From positions 1 through 64,000 of the forward strand of contig NZ_SSNW01000008.1 of assembly GCF_004801315.1 (NCBI RefSeq): 64,000 nt of DNA, read 5' to 3'. Every line of letters starts with the position of its first letter. The stretch's first letter is position 1. Source of the stretch: Deinococcus sp. Arct2-2. GTDB taxonomy: Bacteria; Deinococcota; Deinococci; Deinococcales; Deinococcaceae. Below are positions 61,468 to 64,000 of the stretch, one piece after another. The position numbers and the translations under genes were made by a program. Under the pieces are notes generated by a model. That model was not told the origin of the DNA. It did not search any database and worked only from the letters and a program-made list of their open reading frames with translations.

Positions 61468-62370
61468 CTACATCAATTCGCCGCCTGTGACCGGAAACAG
61501 GCCGCCCGTCATGTAGCTGGATTCCTGCGACGCCAGCAGCACATAAATCGGCGCGATTTCGGCAGGCTGACCGGGGCGGCCCATCGGCACATCCGACCCA
61601 AATTCCTTGACTTTTTCCTGACTCTGGCCGCCGCTGGGCTGGAGGGCCGTCCAAAAAGGGCCGGGGGCCACCGTATTGGCGCGGATTCCTTTTTCTGCCA
61701 ATTGGCCCGACAAGGCCTGCGTGTAGGCCACGATGGCCGCTTTGGTGGTGGCGTAGTCCAGCAACGTTTCGGAGGGCTGGCGGGCATTGATAGACGACGT
61801 GGTAATGATGGTGGAACCCGGTTTCATGTGCGGCACAGCGGCTTTGGTAATCCAAAACAAGGCGTACACGTTGGCCTTGAACGTTTCGTCGAATTGGGCG
61901 GTGGTGATGTCGGCAATTGACGTTTGAAACGTCTGCCGCCCCGCGTTGCTGACCAAAATATCCAGCCCGCCCAACTCCTGCACCGTCTGCTCTACCAACT
62001 GTTGGCAAAAGGATTCGTCTTTGAGGTCGCCGGGAATGGCGACGGCCTGCTGGCCCGCTTCCCGAATCAGCGCGACGACTTCCTGCGCGTCGGCTTCCTC
62101 GGAGGGCAAATAGTTGATGGCCACGTCTGCGCCTTCGCGGGCATAGGCGATAGCCACCGCCCGCCCAATGCCGGAATCTCCGCCTGTAATCAGGGCTTTG
62201 CGGCCCTTCAAGCGCCCGAACCCCTGATAACTGCTTTCACCATGATCGGGCTTGGGCGTCATTTTCTGCGCCAGTCCGGGGGCCGACTGGGGTTGCTCCG
62301 GAAAAGGCGGTTTGGGATATTGCTTGCGTGGGTCACGCATTTCGTATTGGTTCTTCACGGGATCAGTCAT
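61468..62370 (-). CDS. SDR-family oxidoreductase, YhdF/YhxC-like
   Basis: A 300-residue short-chain dehydrogenase from ATG 62370, after GGAGG. The long N-terminal extension ([18 protein letters not shown]) is typical of the general-stress branch (YhxC/GSP39-like). Motifs: [21 protein letters not shown] and Y-x-x-x-K in YATTKAA, with [14 protein letters not shown] at the end. The reaction is not known. Single gene. Confidence 0.9.
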   Translation of the reverse strand: MTDPVKNQYEMRDPRKQYPKPPFPEQPQSAPGLAQKMTPKPDHGESSYQGFGRLKGRKALITGGDSGIGRAVAIAYAREGADVAINYLPSEEADAQEVVALIREAGQQAVAIPGDLKDESFCQQLVEQTVQELGGLDILVSNAGRQTFQTSIADITTAQFDETFKANVYALFWITKAAVPHMKPGSTIITTSSINARQPSETLLDYATTKAAIVAYTQALSGQLAEKGIRANTVAPGPFWTALQPSGGQSQEKVKEFGSDVPMGRPGQPAEIAPIYVLLASQESSYMTGGLFPVTGGELM

Positions 62371-62880
62371 AGGTGGGCCTCCTGCACCCGAGGCTAAAAG
62401 CGCCCTACCCTTCCCAGATGCCAGCCGGGTCAAGGTCGCCTTTAGACCATCTGCGTCAAGCCTTTAGGGAGGTTCGTCAGGTTGATTTAGTGAGCGTATT
62501 GCTAGGAAAGTCCTGCGAGTGGCGCAGTCGCAAACGGCAACCTCCGTTCATCAGAAATTTTTTAGAGCGTCTGCCCGAAGTACAGCGTCACAGAGGAGAT
62601 TTCTGACGCCTTCTTCCTCGTCGAAACTCCATAAAAGCCTCTCACTCCGTTGGGTCAATAGCACACACGGTGTTGCCCGAAGACAAGCTGGGGACATTGC
62701 CGAGCTGCGGTTTCAGGGCGGCGTAGCCATGACGGGCGACGGCATCAACGACGCACTCCCGCTGGATGCACCGCGTTCGCTGGGCTGGAACCCCCGCTGA
62801 AGCTCATTCTTGGCACAGGAGGAGGCACATCTATTCCGACCAAAAACCGTGAGTTGCGCTATTGCACTCATTTCTTAGCA
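62371..62880. other. Intergenic stretch holding a P-type ATPase scrap
   Basis: About 510 bases without an intact gene. The P-type ATPase fragment (next entry) is the only recognisable coding trace. 62371-62660 shows nothing else. Confidence 0.5.
62661..62775 (+). pseudogene. P-type ATPase remnant
   Basis: TVLPEDKLG at about 62667-62693 continues, after a frame change, as GDIAELRFQGGVAMTGDGIND. This is the end of the P-domain of a heavy-metal ATPase, where VLPEDK and GDGINDAPAL are fixed motifs. Roughly 35 codons remain; the phosphorylation site and membrane parts are gone. Confidence 0.65.
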
Positions 62881-63447
62881 TCAGGGACGAAGCAGTACCG
62901 CTCTCAGTTCTTCCAGCGCCTGCTGGACATGGTGTCCAAACTCTTGCACATCATTGTCGTCAATCCAGTGCCCGAAGGCGGCCCGGAAGACGGCCATGCC
63001 TGCGTCGGCGGCCAACGACGCAGCAGGCTCAGCCACGCCCCGGCTCCGTAGCGCCTCTGCTGCGGCCCCAGACAAGGCTGCCAGTTTCATCAACTCGCGC
63101 TCCTGAAGTTCGGGGTTCGTCTCCAGCAGGCGTTGGCGCTGCCGGGCGTGTTCGCGGCGCTCTGGCACGAAGAATTGTATGGTTTCTAGGGCGGCAGTCA
63201 CAACCTCTAGTGGCGAGAGGTGCGGCGCTGCCTCTGCCACGCCCCGTACCAACCGCTCTTGCAACTCCTTAGACCCTCCAAACAGCACCTCGCGCTTGTC
63301 GGCAAAATGCCGGAAATAGGTTCGCTCGGTGAGGCCAGCGCGGGCCGCAATGTCGGCCACCGGCGTTTGCTCGAAGCCCCGTTCCTGATAGAGCGCCAGC
63401 GCCGCTTGCTCCAGCCGCCCACGCGCATCGTTTTTCCATCGGCCCAT
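62881..63447 (-). CDS. TetR-family transcriptional regulator
   Basis: A 188-residue repressor from ATG 63447 (MGRWKNDARGRLEQAALALY); an ATG further upstream lies within the promoter palindromes and is unlikely. The HTH is TPVADIAARAGLTERTYFRHF. The C-terminal ligand domain is of the type with FGHWID near the end. It diverges from the epimerase-like gene, with two identical palindromes between them, so it probably controls that gene and itself. Confidence 0.88.
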   Translation of the reverse strand: MGRWKNDARGRLEQAALALYQERGFEQTPVADIAARAGLTERTYFRHFADKREVLFGGSKELQERLVRGVAEAAPHLSPLEVVTAALETIQFFVPERREHARQRQRLLETNPELQERELMKLAALSGAAAEALRSRGVAEPAASLAADAGMAVFRAAFGHWIDDNDVQEFGHHVQQALEELRAVLLRP

Positions 63448-63476
63448 GTTCCGATTGTACGTCCCGGCCAGCTGGT

Positions 63477-63492
63477 TGTCAGTGGCTGACAT
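63477..63492. promoter_or_regulatory. TetR operator candidate 1
   Basis: TGTCAGTGGCTGACAT: six-base arms TGTCAG/CTGACA around TGG. It lies 30 bases upstream of the TetR start. Confidence 0.8.
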
Positions 63493-63507
63493 CAAGTGCT
63501 AACGTCA

Positions 63508-63523
63508 TGTCAGTGGCTGACAT
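63508..63523. promoter_or_regulatory. TetR operator candidate 2
   Basis: An identical 16-mer, 31 bp from the first, about three helical turns, so two repressor dimers could sit on one face of the DNA. It is about 70 bases before the epimerase-like gene. Confidence 0.8.
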
Positions 63524-63593
63524 TAATTTTTTGGCGCTTGAGCGAACACGCCGAAGCGTACAGAAAGAGTGGTCAGGACTGAGAGGAGCAACT

Positions 63594-64000
63594 ATGCGTG
63601 TATTTGTGACTGGTGCATCTGGTTTCATCGGCTCTGCCGTCGTCCCCGAACTGCTCGCCGCAGGGCATCAGGTCACTGGTTTGGCCCGCTCGGACGCCTC
63701 GGCAGCGGCCCTGATCGCGGCTGGGGCAGAGGTTCAACGCGGAACATTGGATGACCTCGGCAGCTTGCAGGCGGGGGCGCAGGCGTCTGACGGCGTGATT
63801 CACTTGGCCTATAACCACGACTTTTCACAGTACGAAGCGGCGGCCCACACCGACCGGCAGGCCATCGAAGCTTTAGGCAGCGCTCTCGCAGGCTCAGACC
63901 GTCCGTTGGTGATCGCTTCCGGAATGCTGGGGCTGGTCAGCGGGCGCGCAGCCACCGAACAAGACTTGCCCGATGGAGCCACCAATCCCCGAGTTGCCTC
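63594..64000 (+). CDS. NAD(P)-dependent epimerase/dehydratase-like (extended SDR), partial
   Basis: The first 135 codons of an extended SDR; the gene continues past the window. MRVFVTGASGFIGSAVVPEL carries the GxxGxxG NAD(P) motif, then GVIHLAYNHDF. GAGAGGAG precedes the ATG. In similar proteins the end of this region leads to the catalytic Y-x-x-x-K, not reached here. Probably controlled by the divergent TetR. Substrate unknown. Confidence 0.85.
   Translation, partial: MRVFVTGASGFIGSAVVPELLAAGHQVTGLARSDASAAALIAAGAEVQRGTLDDLGSLQAGAQASDGVIHLAYNHDFSQYEAAAHTDRQAIEALGSALAGSDRPLVIASGMLGLVSGRAATEQDLPDGATNPRVA

Noticed and set aside
1..64000. CRISPR arrays, tRNA or rRNA genes
   Set aside because: I saw no regularly spaced repeats and no cloverleaf or rRNA-like stretch while reading. 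A covariance-model search would be needed to exclude small RNAs.

Overview
The window reads as chromosomal DNA of a Deinococcus-type bacterium. It is GC-rich with dense operons. Several gene types seen here are familiar from that genus: a SARP-like regulator with ATPase and TPR parts, a broken tyrosine recombinase with a Deinococcus-style N-terminus, GAF-rich signalling proteins and a Ser/Thr kinase-FHA-PP2C-VWA set. Some starts look leaderless, with a -10-like box about 7 bp before the ATG. The genus is an inference from protein character, not from a search.

Layout. (1) 0-3.4 kb: a GAF-GGDEF-EAL signalling gene cut by one in-frame TAG. (2) 3.7-15.1 kb: sulfur supply. A cysA-cysW-cysT-sbp sulfate importer operon (minus) diverges from an Rrf2 regulator; a beta-carbonic anhydrase follows; then comes an ssuDACB sulfonate operon (plus) with three extra genes. 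A near-identical 19-bp element sits upstream of both sulfur operons. (3) 15.1-25.5 kb: an accessory stretch with remnants (HAD fragment, broken integrase, broken TPR/winged-helix regulator), a c-di-AMP receptor, a GAF-rich histidine kinase related to the gene in (1), and several secreted proteins. (4) 25.8-31.5 kb: a large SARP/ATPase/TPR regulator and a PKD-like lipoprotein. (5) 31.7-34.15 kb: a small toxin-immunity remnant with a SUKH immunity gene, flanked by an IS630-type element with intact ends and a broken transposase.

(6) 34.5-53.6 kb is the most interesting region: a large catabolic locus I cannot match to a known pathway. On the minus strand a sugar-type ABC importer is followed by four tandem paralogues, each made of two SnoaL/NTF2-like domains, then a HisD-family dehydrogenase and a nitrilase-family hydrolase. 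On the plus strand, diverging from a shared control region, lie a cupin, an alpha/beta hydrolase, an HpcH/HpaI aldolase, a second HisD-family dehydrogenase, a LacI regulator and an SDR. A convergent pair encodes an FGGY kinase and a GlpA-like FAD dehydrogenase. Two perfect copies of TGCATACGTATGCA lie just downstream of the -10 boxes of divergent promoters in the control region and are probable LacI operators.

(7) 54.0-60.0 kb: a phospho-signalling operon of VWA protein, Ser/Thr kinase, FHA protein and a phosphatase that appears to be a pseudokinase-PP2C fusion. (8) 60.1-64 kb: a TetA-like MFS pump, a stress-type SDR, a P-type ATPase scrap, and a TetR regulator diverging from an NAD-epimerase-like gene cut by the window edge, with two identical palindromes between them.

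Several genes carry single-base frameshifts at homopolymers or in-frame TAG codons. Real decay and draft-assembly error cannot be separated from the sequence alone.
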